Shown here: one piece after another, positions 21,534 to 34,835 of the stretch
Position numbering within the stretch: position 1 is the stretch's first letter
How the letters are laid out: each line of letters begins with the position of its first letter
NCBI GenBank assembly: GCA_035578905.1
Contig: JAQJVL010000046.1
Location: forward strand, 2,407,730 to 2,471,729
Length of the DNA stretch: 64,000 nt
Source: Stictocephala bisonia
Taxonomy: Eukaryota; Arthropoda; Insecta; Hemiptera; Membracidae
Reading direction: 5' to 3'
The notes under the pieces: model-generated
Seen by the model: only the letters and a program-made list of their open reading frames with translations
Database searches by the model: none
What the model was told of the DNA's origin: nothing
Position numbers and translations under genes: made by a program

Positions 21534-23800
21534 ACCGTAAACTTAGCTGTTCAATAAGACATACCTAAAAATGTTGAAGTAATAAATAAATAGTAATTGA
21601 AACAATATAACTTTAATGATAGGGGGGTTATATAAAAACAAATAAAGAAAGTGTAGAAATGACTGTTAAAAGAAAAATATCTATAAATGTCATAATAGTA
21701 AATATATGGTAGGCCTAATTTAAAGTTTGTGAAAAATAATAATAACCAGAGAGTTGTTAGTGAATATAAAAAATATTAAATGATTTAAATGTAACTTTGA
21801 TAATAATAATGTGTTAAATGAATACAACATTAATAACAAAATGATTTTTAGGTGAGAATAAGATAGTTTGAGGAGATGTTTTATAGTAGCTTGTTTCATA
21901 ATCCATGAATGTTTATATTGAATATTTTAAAAATAATAACCTGATAAATGAGTAAAACTAAAAAGAAGTATGGAGATTTACTAAAATATATGGTTGCCAT
22001 AACCCATGTATACAGAAATAAAACATGAACCAAATAATAATGCAATGATTAGGTTCACATAAAATGAAATAGGTGAGATAGGCCTATCTTGTAAAACTTT
22101 GTAGGATAACTGGTTAATACTAAACAATGTTCTAATGACTTATCAATGTTTATGCTAAAAATGATTTAAATAATAATATGATATGACTCAAAGAAATATT
22201 AAATCATGATGAAGTAAATAAAGTATAATGTAATACTTTGCTTTTGTAACTCTTGTATGTTGACATTGAATATAATCCAAATAAACACAGTGTGTATACT
22301 TTGTTAAAATAATGAAAGGAAAATTTCTTTACAATACTGTGTTATTGTAATTTGTTTATACTTATATTGAAATGACTAAATGAATATAAAACAAATGATA
22401 ACAGGAAATTGATGTGATACCAAGCTGATTTAGGGAGATTGTTTAAACCACCCTGTTAATATAACTTGTTTATGTCCATATTTTGAATACAACATTGGTA
22501 GAATGTGCCATGTATGTTAGACTGAAATGCATCAAACTTTTTAAAACACTTTGTATTTACAAATTGTTTTGTTTATAATGAATACTACTCAAACAACAAT
22601 ACGATATGATTCCAGGATGTGTTTAACTAATGTGATTGAAGGAGATTTTTGAAAAATATTTTATTATAATAACTTGTGTGTTCTTATATTGAAAGAAATC
22701 AGATGAATATAATTCTGATAATGAATGTAATAATTGATTTAAAATGAAATAATGTAGAAGAGATCAATATGAAACATGATTATTATAACTTGTGTATGAT
22801 AATTCTGATTATGACTCAATAATATGTATTGTATGTAATTTGATAAATTTACATGACATGATTCAAAGATATGGTTGACTAAGATGTGAAGGAGATGCTT
22901 TATAATACTTTTTTAATGCAATTTGTGTATGTTGATGTTGAAATAACTCAAGTATGTACATTGTATATGCTATTATAGATGTTTATGATGTTTAATCATC
23001 ATAAGAATTTTATGAAGGGAAAATAGCCAGTGGTTAATAGCAGTACGATTCGAACATAATTACAACTAGTCACTTTCCAAATTCTAAATTCTTTAACGCC
23101 AAGTACTCTATTAATCACACAATGGCACAGTATATCAGTTTCAGGTGTTGGTTAACCTTGACAATAGCGTCTAAAAACTGAAAGCTTACAGTGATCTGTA
23201 GCATGGCAAGTCCCCATTTACCAAAGTCATGTTACAGACACCCATAGATTAGTACTTTGATAAATAATATGGTAAATAATGAATTTAATATGATAAATAT
23301 GTGATTGTAAAATTTGATGATGAAAATAATTGCAATGTTTGATGATAATTTTGTGTAAACTTTTATGTGTCAATGATGCAAGAATAATAATAGAAATAAT
23401 AACTTGATATGAATGAAAAATAGTAGTAAATATGATTCATTATTAAAATATCAATAATGAACAACCAATAATGAGTTATTTGAAAATTTTCAAACTTAAT
23501 AATGATAACTAACAGTGCATATATCAATTTGAAATATATCAAAGCAATATTAGTAAATGTATAAATAATTAAATTTTTGTATACAAGTAATATGTATGTA
23601 TACACAAGTAATAATAGACAATATGAAAGATGATTAAACAGGAGTATGTTTAAATGTTGGTAAACAATTTTTTACTTCAATTAATTGCTGATGCAATTAA
23701 AAACAGGCTATTTCTATAATTAACAGTCTGTGATTAAATTGAGTTATATGTATTATTTAATACAAAAAGGTAACCAAAGTGAAATGACAATCAGGTAAAA
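21534..23800 (+). other. Internal non-coding region of LTR element, degenerate repeats
   Basis: AT-rich with no ORF. Similar segments recur irregularly, about 190-250 bp apart, near 22186, 22412, 22605 and 22854. They combine GAYATGAYTCMAAG-like starts, AAGGAGATTKTTTA and AACTTGTGTATGTTSATATTGAA. This looks like old tandem duplication. Confidence 0.55.
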
Positions 23801-24460
23801 TGATTGTGAACTAGAACCAGTGACAACTAGAACATTTTGTGAAACATGGACACGAATGGACATGAGTACCAGTGGTATCGCAGAGGGGGGTCGGAGGACA
23901 ACGGCGTACCATGCAGAGACCTATGATGTAGTTGAGCTGTCATCGCAGGAACGCACCAGGTGGTGGTGACTCAACCCATTGGCATGGCCATGTCAACTGT
24001 CTGCATCCAGGCACACTAGTCCTTCAAGACCAACAACTTGATAGTGCAGCCATTGTGGACACATGAGTCAACCTTTGTGTCATCTATCTTTATTTGACTT
24101 TCAAAACCCACGGGTGTAAAACAGACGTAGTTGGTGTTTGATTGTACATTCATTACAATCTTTTTAATCTACAAGACTCTTAGTTTTGTGAACCAGCCAT
24201 TATCAGAAAGTAACTCTGGTTTTTCAATACTTTAAATTTAAAACAAAAACAAGTTCGAACTAGTGTAAAACTTTACACTTGGACCGCATCCAGTGTTATA
24301 AAAATGAGTGACTGTTTTTAAGCTTTTGTAAAAATAAGCAACAACACACTTGAACACCAAGGCGCTGTGAATCAACAACTCCAGAAGCGCGTGCAGTGAC
24401 ATCAGGCCCCACTGGCGTAGCAACAATTTGGCAATATGTTTCAAACTAATAAATAAAAAA
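23801..24460 (+). other. GC-richer island inside the LTR element
   Basis: This part (CAGAGGGGGGTCGGAGG, CACCAGGTGGTGGTGACTC) is clearly less AT-rich than the rest of the interior. No frame is open for more than about 68 codons, and nothing is recognisable. It could be captured host DNA or a packaging/structural RNA region. Confidence 0.4.
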
Positions 24461-26828
24461 ATAAAATATTATGCAAATATGTATGAAATAAATAATAGCA
24501 ATAAATAAATAACATATAACAAATAAATAACAAAACCAAAGTATAAATAATTTATAAATGATGAATTTTTAATAATGAAAAAATGACAATGGTGTTTATT
24601 GATAAATTTTTTATATTATTCAATAATATGTGAGATATAAATATTAATTCAAATAATAATTTTATTACTAAAAAGAATTACAATAATTTTTATAATAAAT
24701 TATAAAGTAACAAATAATAATAATAACTTGCATCAATGACAAAGAACTATGTAATGCATCTGTTGATTAGTAAACAATGTATAATACAAACTATTCTTGT
24801 ATTAAAATAGGAGTTGATAACTTATTGTTGTTAATCAATACTTGTATATAATTTGATGATATGTGTACCATGTATTTCTGATAAAGGTATCGTTTTGTTT
24901 GATAACTTTGATTAAGGACTGATGAATTTCATTCCAAATAAATAATAAGTATAATCTGATGACTTATTATGTAAATAAGTTGGTAATTAATGATGTACAA
25001 CTTTAAGAATTAATCATTTGTTGAATAATAAATAATATGTAAAAAATTTTAAGGGATCTTTGATTTATTGATCAAGGATAAATGTTAAGATTTAACTAGG
25101 GATTGATGATATGTATGATAATATAATGACTTATTGATGATTGAAAATGTATTTGGAAAATTGTTTGTGATTAATGGCTGACTTGATAATGTAAAGATTT
25201 GTTTTAGAGGTAATGATTTATTTGAGAATGTTGTGGACTGTGTAATGATTAAGAATTTATTCAAGAAATTAAAGAAAGATAAAAGATTGAAAAAAGATAT
25301 AGGAACTTAAAGATGGATTTAGAATTGATAACAGATATTTGTATTTAAAGAAGGTTTAATGGGATGAGATAGGATACAGAAATTAAAAAAGGGCAATGGA
25401 TTGAAATTAGGTTACTGTATTAAAAGAAGGGTTTAAGGAATGATAACGGATACTTGTATTTAAAGACGGACAAAGGGGTGAAATAGGATATCAGTAATTA
25501 AAGATGGTTAATGGAATGAAACAGGATTTTAGCAATGAAAGAAGGGTTAATGGAATGAAAAAAGATAAAGGAACTTAAAAATGGGAAATGGATTGATAAC
25601 AGGTTACAGAATTAAAAGAAGGGTTTAAAGGGGTGATAACGGGATTAAGTATCTAAAAGATGGTTTAATGGTTTGATAATAGATATTGGCACTTAAAGAC
25701 GGATTAAAGGATTAATATTGAAGTTAAGAATTTAAAAATGGTCAAAGGAGTTGAGAATATATTTGAAATATATGACAGAATATTGAAAAATGATTGACAA
25801 ATTAATATAGGATATTGATGAAATACTTAAAATAAATAAATGATGATTCATTTATAAATTAATGAACTATATAACATGTTACTGTAATGAATAGTCATGT
25901 GATTTTAATGATGATGTGAAATATAATAACTGGAAGTAAGTTGATAATTAATTAATTTTGAAGTGTAACCTAGTAATTGATGACTTATATTTTGTTGATT
26001 TTGATATATGACTTGTGTATTTTGATGAGTGATTTCATATTGTGGAATGAGTCATTGATTTTAAATAAGAACTTGTATAATTTCTGATGATGTATTGATC
26101 TTAGATTTATAATTTTTGAATTTGTACTGGCAAATGAAATAATTTGCCAGTGGAAACTAATCATTTACTAACTAAGAGGAAATCATAATTTAATGATTAG
26201 TTAATTTTGATAAATACTTGTATAGAACTTAAAGATGTATTAATTGTTGATGTATGAATTTCAGTATGTAATGTATAATTTTGTTTGATAATTTTTAATC
26301 CAAGACTGATGGATTTTTGATTGATGACTTGTAATAATTAAAAATATATAAATTTTTATGAACAATTATGTATAATGAAATGAATTGTTAAACTTTTGAT
26401 TTATAAATTATAGAATTGTTAGTTAACAATTTTGATTTATTGGATTACTGTTTGATAAATGTAACTTTTGAATTATTGATTTTTATTGATGACTGTGTAG
26501 GATGTAATGAATTTTTTGAATTTCTAAATCACAGGTAACTAATTTGTAATTGATAATTTTATGATTTATTGAATTGTAATTGATTGATTTGTATTAGTGA
26601 TTTAATGGACTCATTTTGATAAATATGGATTCTTAAATGTTGATAAGGAGATAATAATGTATTGCCATAGAATATGTAATCTGATATTGAATTATAGAAT
26701 AATTAATAGACTTAATTTACTAGATGTAATAAGTGATGTAAAACTAAAACTTATCTGAGAAACAAATGACAATTTGGCGAATCGTGTTTAAAATCAAGAT
26801 TTTTTGACTCGCGTTACTCACACATCGC
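24461..26828 (+). other. AT-rich non-coding interior with degenerate GA-rich repeats
   Basis: No ORFs. Between about 25260 and 25760, loosely repeated 60-70 bp segments carry AAAGAAGGGTTTAATGG, GGAATGAAAYAGG and TAACAGGATA-like words. Their decay suggests the repeat predates the current insertion. Confidence 0.5.
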
Positions 26829-26842
26829 AAAAAATCGGGGGG
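26829..26842 (+). promoter_or_regulatory. Polypurine tract
   Basis: AAAAAATCGGGGGG lies three bases before the 3' LTR, the position for plus-strand priming. It is purine-rich with a TC interruption. Confidence 0.75.
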
Positions 26843-26845
26843 TAC

Positions 26846-27990
26846 TGTAACGGGTCCACCAAATTGATAGGCAAATTAATTAATAAATAATAGATTACTA
26901 TATAAAAGAAAAGAAATATATTTAATTAAAATAAATGGAGGAGTTTTAAATCATATTAGAGAATTGTCATGTGGAAAATAACTGTGGGACAGACGAGAGG
27001 CTCCAGCAATAAATCACTGTAAACAAATCCTTTGTTCAACACAGGATGGGTGGGACGAATTCCAAGAAGTATCAAAACACATGGGAATTTCTGAGACTAA
27101 ACAGTCAGCAAGTTACGACGTAGGAGCGTGAGACAAGCATCAACTTGTCAGTTAGTTATTTTCCACTAAATCCCCTCCAGGTCACAAGTGGCTGATGTGC
27201 AGTAGAAGAACTCAGATGACGAGTTCTGAAACGAACCAATCAGAACGGGACATATCATTCCAAATTTGCCCGTAGGCCGCAGCAGCTGTCAACACAGCTA
27301 CAGCGTGATATACCCAGAAGGGTCATAGTCGCGTACCCAAAAGAAAAAAGGCGGGAATCCGACTTCAACGGTGAAGAGACGTTTCTCACCCCATTCAAAG
27401 TCAGATCATAGAACGTGAAGGATGTCATCATCCATCGACATCCCGCGATTTCGGGCATGTAAATTTTTTATTCGATGAATTTATTAAAATTCAAAGGTAG
27501 TTTTGTTCTTTAAAATCATTTTTAATAAAGATAAACAAATAGTGCTTTACGATTTAATATCAGATTAAAATATGTGTATTAAGAACACGATACAGTCTAT
27601 TAAACCACGCGGTTGAACTTCAAGACCACGAGGACACTCAGCTAAGTTTTACTGATAATTTAAGTTATAATCTAGAAATCAATTATCAACTTTTTAAATA
27701 ATATTGTTCTGATTGTCATTTTTAATATATTGAAATTGAATTTTTATTGTAATGCAAATACTAATTGAGTAACGTAATGATTTTGAATAATGTAAAATAA
27801 ATTAAATTTTGTAAAGTAATTTTTGTTTCATTATACTACGTTTTCTCACCGAATTACCCGTATATTGACCCTGAGATCAATTTAAGAGCAATCATGCAAT
27901 AATTTAATGACTTTCATTAAATTAAATAAACAATTTTAATAAAAGCAACAACCTCTTTAAAGGTAAAAGGTTATAAATTGTCACCCAATA

Positions 27991-28023
<33 letters not shown>

Positions 28024-28236
28024 AATAAATTAAAGAATTCTGATTTATTGAATATCATTATTTTAATTTAATCAATGGATTAAATTAAAATAAATAAAAC
28101 AAATAATGTAACAAAAGGAACAACGTTACAGATTGACGCGACAACGTGAGGCTTTGTTGTTGCAGATTTAATTAATAATAATAAGTGGTTGAAAATTTGC
28201 TTAATTATTACAGATTTATTAAAGTTCAACGTTACA
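26846..28236 (+). repeat. 3' long terminal repeat
   Basis: 1391 bp, matching the 5' LTR apart from a longer A-rich run near 28000 and at least one substitution. It ends CGTTACA followed by AGTC, the target duplication. Confidence 0.95.
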
Positions 28237-28410
28237 AGTCGACAGCCCAAACCGCCAAGTCGCCGCTGGGAAGTCGACAGCCCAAACCGCCAAGTCGCCG
28301 CTGGGAAGTCGACATCCCAAACCGCCAAGTCGCCGCTTGGAAGTCGACAGCCCAAAACGCCAAGTCGCCACTGGTACAACAAAAGTTGTACTGGGAAGTC
28401 GACAGCCCTA
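28237..28410 (+). repeat. 34-bp minisatellite, right part
   Basis: Continuation of the array at 18131-18410 after the LTR element. About four units plus diverged ones; several contain GACAGCCC in place of GACATCC. Confidence 0.9.
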
Positions 28411-29139
28411 CAGTAGCCTTAGCGTCAGCGGGCCAAAGTTCGTGTTTTTTTATTATAATGAGTTATAGACCAATTTAAGATTATGAAAGATCTAGTCTAG
28501 TGAACCTTAAGTTGAGATTATTAGTTTTTATTGTAAACTCGTCGATATTGACGTTTAAACGTTCACATATTTAAGCGTGAAAAGCTATTAAAATACTAAA
28601 TTTTTTACAAAGACCAAGTTATGTTACACTAGCTCCTTTAAAATGACACTTCAAATGTTACGATACGATCATTATTACGGACCGAATCGTTGAAATAGAA
28701 ACCCGAGTTTCTGGCGTTTTTCGCGGAGGGAAATGCCCCCTTAAATTGAAAAATATTTGTATATACAATAATTGGATGTTTGCCTTTCATTTGGCATGTA
28801 TAGAAAACTGTTTGACACTATTAAAATTGAGGGGTAGGACTTGATTTAGTACATATAATTACTATTAAAATCAAAAATAAGAAATTATTGTTGATTTGTC
28901 AAATAATTATAGTTAGTTTAATTTAATTTGCAGTGACGTTAGGACTAGTAAAATCCAGGTGATACACTATTAAAAAGAGTTTTTAATTTTTATTTAACCA
29001 AAATCATTTTGTACAAAATAATATTTTCGTAATTATAATTCTTTTAGTGATTAAAAATGTCTGTCCTAAGGACTCAAGTTTACTTAACTAAGCAAATTTA
29101 TAAATGTTTCAGATAAAACTAGAAAATAACAACTCTCAC
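28411..29139. other. Spacer, nothing recognised
   Basis: No gene or repeat call. Confidence 0.4.
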
Positions 29140-29960
29140 TCCTGACTATTTGGACAGCCTACGGAGAAGTCAGTGTTGGAAATTGTCAGGAGACGGGGAT
29201 AAGATAGAAAGTAGATATTTATAGTTATTTTATTATTAGCATTTTGTACAATTTATATCAATTTTATTTTATATTTAGTTGTATATCATAGGTGGAAGTC
29301 AGATTGAGAGAAGTGTGGTGAAGGTCAGAACTCGGGTCATGGTGCTGGTGGCATTGACGGGTTGAATATATACGAGGTTGGCGGATGGAGTCGGGAGAGT
29401 CGAGGAGACGTTAGGTCTCTCGAGTGGTTTGGGAAGATCCTGGGTTTTGTGTAGGGTCCTAGTCAGGACTTAGGGATTTTCTTGGTGACTCTAGTTAGAG
29501 TCGTAACAAGGGGATTTATTTTTATTAATAGCCAGTTCGAGTTCGAGACGACACATATACAAGTAAGTCATAATAATTATAAACCCATTAATTTTCATAC
29601 AGGTACATTGCCAGCAGCACCATTGCCCAGGTTCATTTATATTTGTGTAAAATTTGTTGTTCATGTATTTTTCAGTTAGAGACTTGTTTAGAGCTGGAGA
29701 ACCAATTTGAATAGCTATTTTAGTATTATATCATTGTATGATTTGTGTGATTATTTGTTTTATTTTTCTTGTATTTTTAAGACATCTTCTAATCTTTTTA
29801 TTATTGTGATTTATTATTAAGTTCTTTTACTAAATAAATCAACCTTTGATATTTTAGCAGCCAATCGAGTATTTTATTCACGCCCAAGTTAACGATCCCG
29901 GACGTGCGCAAATTTCCCCCAATTTTTGTAGGATCTAGAAAAAGGGGGGTTTGTGACAAA
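29140..29960 (+). repeat. Old repeat copy 1 (possible decayed LTR)
   Basis: It aligns in patches with 32370-33005: GAAGGTCAGAACTCGGGTCA against GAAGGTCAGAAGTCGGGTCA, GAGTCGAGGAGACGTT against AAGTCGAGGAGGCGTT, TTGCCAGCAGCACCATTGCC against ATGCCAGCAGCATCATTGCC, and CAGCCAATCGAGT against CAGCCAAGCGAGT followed by ACGCCC. Copies are 3.2 kb apart and strongly diverged. The layout would fit two LTRs of a dead element, but no primer site or TG/CA ends could be fixed. Confidence 0.5.
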
Positions 29961-31019
29961 ATCTTCTTCAACACGGCCTCGTGGTTAGGTACATTAAAAT
30001 TCATCTAATTTCAGCTGCTCTGAATTTCGAAGTTTATTTGTTTACATAAGCTTGAAATTCCTTAGTTTCTAATTGAAATGATTAATCTAGTGTTTACAGA
30101 GTTACGCCTTAGTGTTAAGACCACACTTTTTTCTCCTTAGAGGTCCTAAAATAGGTGAAAGCTGTGGCAGGCCGAGTGTTGACTCAAGGTTGTGTGTACA
30201 CAACACTTGCCGAAACCACCTCGTTCTGTCACATCTTCTTCTTCCCCGTCTCGCATGCCTGCTAAGAAGTTGCGGATAAATCGCCTAAGGTTGAATAAAC
30301 GCTACTTCTTCGAACGGCTACGAGATGAAAGCGCGGTGATAGAAAGGTGTGGCGAATCTCACCACGGGAAATGATTCATCCCTCCCCACCGACCAAGAGG
30401 CACTACCTCACCCCCTATAAGTTCGTAGTTTTCACATTCCATAAATTGTAAATTTTCTTTAACAGTTTCATTATTCCTTTTTACACATTTCCTTGGCCGA
30501 AACCAAATAAGGCTGGATGCATATTCAACTAGCACCTACGTGAAATTAACATGCTGGTGAGAGCTGCCAGAAGGAGAAATCAACTTGGCATAGTTAGGGA
30601 TTTTCTAAATTGAAATTTCAGGGTTTCCACGCAGAATCAACTACACACTCTGTCTCACCTTGACTCATTCACTACAAGACGTAATGAAGGCCAGAATTGG
30701 TTCGGTCCATGGCTGACGTGAAGAGGTTTTCAGCAAAGGTGGGTACATTGAAGAGTGCCATTGGAGTTATTCAAGACGAGTTGAATAATCAAGGTACAGT
30801 GCCGTTAGAAAAGTTTTACAGAAATGTTGTGTATACAATTAGACTGCAAACGGACTTGTACCACAGTACTTTTCTGTGTACAGGTTTATTGCAAGAAACA
30901 TTTTTCACGAACAACTTCTGTCTAGAGACTTATTCCAACTTTCCAGAAATATTTCAAGGGATGATTTTTGGTTAGCTATTTCAGAAAAGGAGCTCGACAA
31001 TTATTTATGTTAAAAGCTC
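29961..31019. other. Region between the decayed repeat copies, no gene supported
   Basis: Open frames of 60-92 codons occur (for example 30697-30975 on plus), moderately GC-rich and without recognisable domains. If the flanking repeats are LTRs, this would be decayed internal sequence. Confidence 0.35.
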
Positions 31020-31039
31020 CAAATTTCTTGCCACAGTTC

Positions 31040-31655
31040 CTTGCACAAATATCTAAAAAAACTACTAGTTTTATAAAAATTGTGTTAGAAACAAAACAGT
31101 TTTTAAATAACTTTACCTTTCCAATAATACCTCATTTGTAAAAATCTGTTAAAGAATGAAAATTTTATGAACTAACATCAATTCACATGCAAACTAAATG
31201 GCTACTAATTTGACAGTATTTGAACAGTATGTGAATTTAAGATTAGTTCAGAAAATTGTTATTTCTAAACAAATTTTTTAAAATGATGTATCATTGGAAA
31301 GGTAAAGTTATTTAAGAACTGTTTTGTTTCTTACACAATTTTTATAAAACCAGTTGTTTTTTTAGTTATTTGTTAAAATAAAAACAAAATGGCCGTAATT
31401 TAGAAAATAATCAAGATAAATTAAAAATATTTTTTATCAAATACTACCTTCTAACATGAACCCATTTACCGAGTTTTGTAACAATCGTAAAGATAACAAC
31501 AAAGATATAAATTGTTTTATGAAAAAGACAAAATGGCGTCTAGCTGCTAAACTAAGCGGAAATTGAAAAAATATTATTCTTCATTTTTAGCTTAAAATTG
31601 CACATAGAATCTGAAAATGCATGGATAGCCACACCTTTTTGTAACACCCTGTATA
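31040..31655. mobile_element. Inverted-repeat element ending ACACCCTGTATA
   Basis: About 31045-31140 and 31280-31375 are inverted copies of about 95 bp; shared words are CAATTTTTATAAAA, AAACAAAACAGTT and ACTTTACCTTTCCAAT. The right end is TAACACCCTGTATATACC. ATGGCCG and ATGGCGTC landmarks resemble the elements at 14.9 and 16.4 kb. Confidence 0.55.
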
Positions 31656-32369
31656 TACCAACTCTCTAGTTGTGACGATGCCCTTGAACACTCTCCAGGG
31701 ATAGGACATTGTTGCAAAATCTGAGGGAGTTGTTATCATAATTTCGGAGTGAGAGCTGGAGTGCAGCCAACCTACGTCATAATCTGGTTTGTCATTGGTG
31801 CCTGGACAAGCGTGCTGGTTTCCTGGGTCATGTCAAGGTCGTATTCCAGAAGAACTTCGAAGAGGGTATTCGAGCAGTTTTCCCTTCTACTGTGAGAAGA
31901 CACACCATGACATTCTTTTAATGGAAATGGGTAATTCCACCTAGATTGTTACCCTACCTTCCCAAAGTACTCTTGATTGTACTAATCCTTCTTAATCGTG
32001 TGAGGAGTTTAGGATTTAGGATAAGACGACAAATAAATAAAATAGGTGTACTATAAGTGTTATGAGTTAACTAGTTTTAGGTATATTATGTGTTAATAAT
32101 TATAATGTAATACGAGAATGTAAATGTATATAAGGTGAGTACTAGTAATGTAAATAGGTAGTATATGATATTCAGAATATAAAAATGTATAGATTATGTA
32201 GGAGTAGGCAACATTGTGAAGTAGTAAGCAGGTTACTAGAGTTAGGGGATGTAGGATATATAAAATGTTACATAGATAAATGTTTATAATATTAGTATTA
32301 TTAAGTTATATATAAATGTAGTTAATATACTTAACAGTGAATAGTATAGAATATTGGTAACGGATATGT
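31656..32369. other. Spacer, nothing recognised
   Basis: No supportable gene; the second half is AT-rich with GTA/TAT-rich sequence. Confidence 0.4.
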
Positions 32370-33005
32370 GTTGAGCTTGTCAGAACTGAAGGTCAGAAGT
32401 CGGGTCATGGAGTTGGTGACATTGACTGTTTGAGGTATATACGGGGGACTCGAGACACTCGGGGAAGTCGAGGAGGCGTTGGTCTCTAGTGTATTTGGGG
32501 GAGGCTATGGTTTTAGATAGATACTCAGGGAGTTTTCTTTTGAGACTCAAGTTGGAGTCGTTAATTTGGGTTAATTATTCTAGGGTAGTTCGAGATAGGA
32601 ACTACAATTAATTAATTTGAGCTGTTAATCTATATTTAACTTTTCCCAGGTTCAATGCCAGCAGCATCATTGCCGGATCATTTTATTGTTTTATGTACTT
32701 TATGTTATATTGAGTTGTGTACTTTGTGTTATATTGATTTGCGTACTTTGTGTTGTATAGAATTTGTGTACTATTTTTGTGTTAACATCTTTTGAAGCAC
32801 TCGGTTACTTCTATTGTTATTAATTTTATAATGTATTTTTATATTTAGTTGTTCTGTTAATATTAAGTTTGTCTTATGGATAATTACATTAATTAATGTT
32901 TCACAGCCAAGCGAGTGTCTTATTTTACGCCCAGTTAGCAACACCAGTCGTGCACGATTTCTACCCAAAGTTTCTGGAGTCAAGAGAATCGTATTTATCG
33001 TGACA
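32370..33005 (+). repeat. Old repeat copy 2 (possible decayed LTR)
   Basis: Counterpart of 29140-29960. Three diverged copies of a TTGTGTACTTTGTGTTATAT segment lie at 32690-32775. Confidence 0.5.
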
Positions 33006-33289
33006 GTAAGCAGCTAACAGTGGTTTGGGAGTTGTTTAATAAATTGGGTCTGGCTCCGGGAGTCTTGTGGAGGTGATTGAGTGTTGGAGTTGCTGCTGGG
33101 AGGTGTCACCGGTAGACTCCAGGAGGGTAGCAGCCACCAAGAAGTTAAGGGTGCCTCTATATTTCTACTCTACCTACTGCTTTGAGAGATCGTCTCTGGT
33201 GTTGGTGACTTACATGGGTAGCCTGCGTAGGTAACTTCCAGATCACTGAATGTATATTCTTAGGTATGATATTGTGTAGTTGCATCTTC

Positions 33290-33600
33290 CAAATCCCGTG
33301 CGAAAACGACTTCCACCGATGACGCTAATAGAATCTGATACTAGAAACTTAATTCGATCGTCAAAAATATTTCAAGTTAATGCCCAGTTGGTTTTGGAGA
33401 CAATTCGTGTCAGATTAACTGGGAAGATAGTCAAAGAAGTAGTTATCTGGATTTCAGTTGCCTGCACGTTGTGGGATATATTCAGAGTAGATTGGATCTG
33501 TTCAAACTCTCTGAGAAGTGCCTCTTTGCGTCTTATATCTAGAGGAGCTATGTTGCACAGCACTGGAAGCCATGGTAGAGTTAGTATCCCATGATGTTAT
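33290..33600 (-). pseudogene. Non-LTR RT C-terminal fragment
   Basis: The minus strand encodes LPWLPVLCNIAPLDIRRK followed by EALLREFEQI. This WLPVLsnIaPpdiRR pattern is typical of the region after the RT thumb in Jockey-like mobile-element polymerases. Stop codons lie just upstream (near 33597) and about 60 codons downstream. The fragment is isolated, without RT motifs A-E nearby. Recognition is from memory of the family pattern only. Confidence 0.55.
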
Positions 33601-34225
33601 TAATTTGTCTGAAGTGTCCTCGTTTGCTTACCTTTGGCACTTTTCCCAAACTGCTACTAGAGTAGGCTGCCAGCTACTGCCGTAGAAATGGACCGCCACA
33701 TCGAAGATCTGCAACGTCGTATGAGTGCTGTTGTGAAGATGTCAGATTCAAGGAGGAGACAACGAGCGATTGTAGCTGTCGGGGATTTCCTACATTAGAG
33801 TTTTGGAACTGCTACGGACACTGCGTATCATACTTTGACGAACAACGAAGGCACAGTGAATAAATAACAAGTGAAGGGAGACCATCTCGATCTGGTACAT
33901 TCAATAGACACCTTGCGAGGGGTTTCTGCCAATGTGACTGGTATGTTAGGTTAGATTCAGGGGGTCTTGAGAGGGTTACAGTGTGACCCTCTCAAAAAAA
34001 GAAGAGGACATTTTACAAAGCATCATACGTAGAGATGTAATGATTTATGTGGTATGACCGACTGCTGGTGAAGGCTACGAGTGGTGTTATCTTAAAATGA
34101 AAGAAGAATTTGTTGCCAGAGCTTTTCGTTCCTGATGAGGTACTGGTTGAAGATCTTCAAAGGATGTCGAGTAGGTATCAGTAGATAGATATGAAGTTTA
34201 CATTTTTCTAAAACACCTGGATGCA
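33601..34225. other. Decayed coding-like sequence, unidentified
   Basis: A plus-strand frame at about 33688 reads MDRHIEDLQRRMSAVVKM and ends at a stop after about 36 codons; further peptides follow with stops (HLDLVHSIDTLRGVS). It looks like a broken retroelement gene but I cannot name it. Confidence 0.3.
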
Positions 34226-34227
34226 TT

Positions 34228-34708
34228 TTACTCACTACCCATATCTACATGCAAGATCTCTACAGAAAAAATGTTCATCACAATTAAAATATCGGTGAAG
34301 AAGAAGGTGAACCACCAGGAGTTGTGGAAGAATCCACCATCATTAACCTGGAAGAATTTCACTTGTACTTTGGCACAGAATGTCATGTACGTCACAGTAT
34401 TTCGCAGTAGTTGAATTACGATCTGGTAAACGGATGGAGTCTTGTTAGCCAAGGTCACCCGGAATGTGTTTGGTTCCCAGACAGCACAAGGGGTCTTCAA
34501 TATCCTCTACATGTGTGGAGAAAACCATAAAGGACCTGTGGAAACCCTGACGTACTCTAGTCCTTTCTATAACCTGTCTTCCCATCAAGGAGTTTTAGTT
34601 ACTCTAGTGGCGGTTGATTCCATTATAATTACTAATCCCATTTCTTCCTTATTTATAAATTGCTCAAATTCTACTATCTATCCCTACCAACGTTCCCGGA
34701 GCTTTTAA
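34228..34708. other. Coding-like sequence, unidentified
   Basis: Overlapping open frames on both strands (minus 34228-34500, plus 34442-34708) have non-repetitive composition. I recognise no family and cannot decide the strand. It may be a remnant of a retroelement. Confidence 0.25.
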
Positions 34709-34835
34709 GCTAATTGTACCTTGGCCTTGTTCCTTAAGAGATCAGGGTCACGTCTAATTTCTTGTTATTTTCCCTCTTTTACGATTCCTGTTGTGATGAG
34801 TTTACTAAGAATTGGAATTATTTGTTAGTATTTAT

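Larger units (their letters stand above)
18411..28236 (+). mobile_element. Non-autonomous LTR retrotransposon, 9.8 kb
   Basis: It has direct terminal repeats (18411-19792 and 26846-28236) that begin TGTAACG and end CGTTACA, a tRNA-Lys primer site after the left LTR, and a polypurine stretch before the right LTR. It sits in the 34-bp minisatellite with a 4-bp target duplication: AGAC on the left and AGTC on the right, one mismatch, against the unit's own GGAAGTCGAC. The interior of 7053 bp has one long ORF (484 codons) and no protease, RT, RNase H or integrase motif in any frame. The near-identical LTRs indicate recent insertion. It must use enzymes from another element. Confidence 0.93.
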
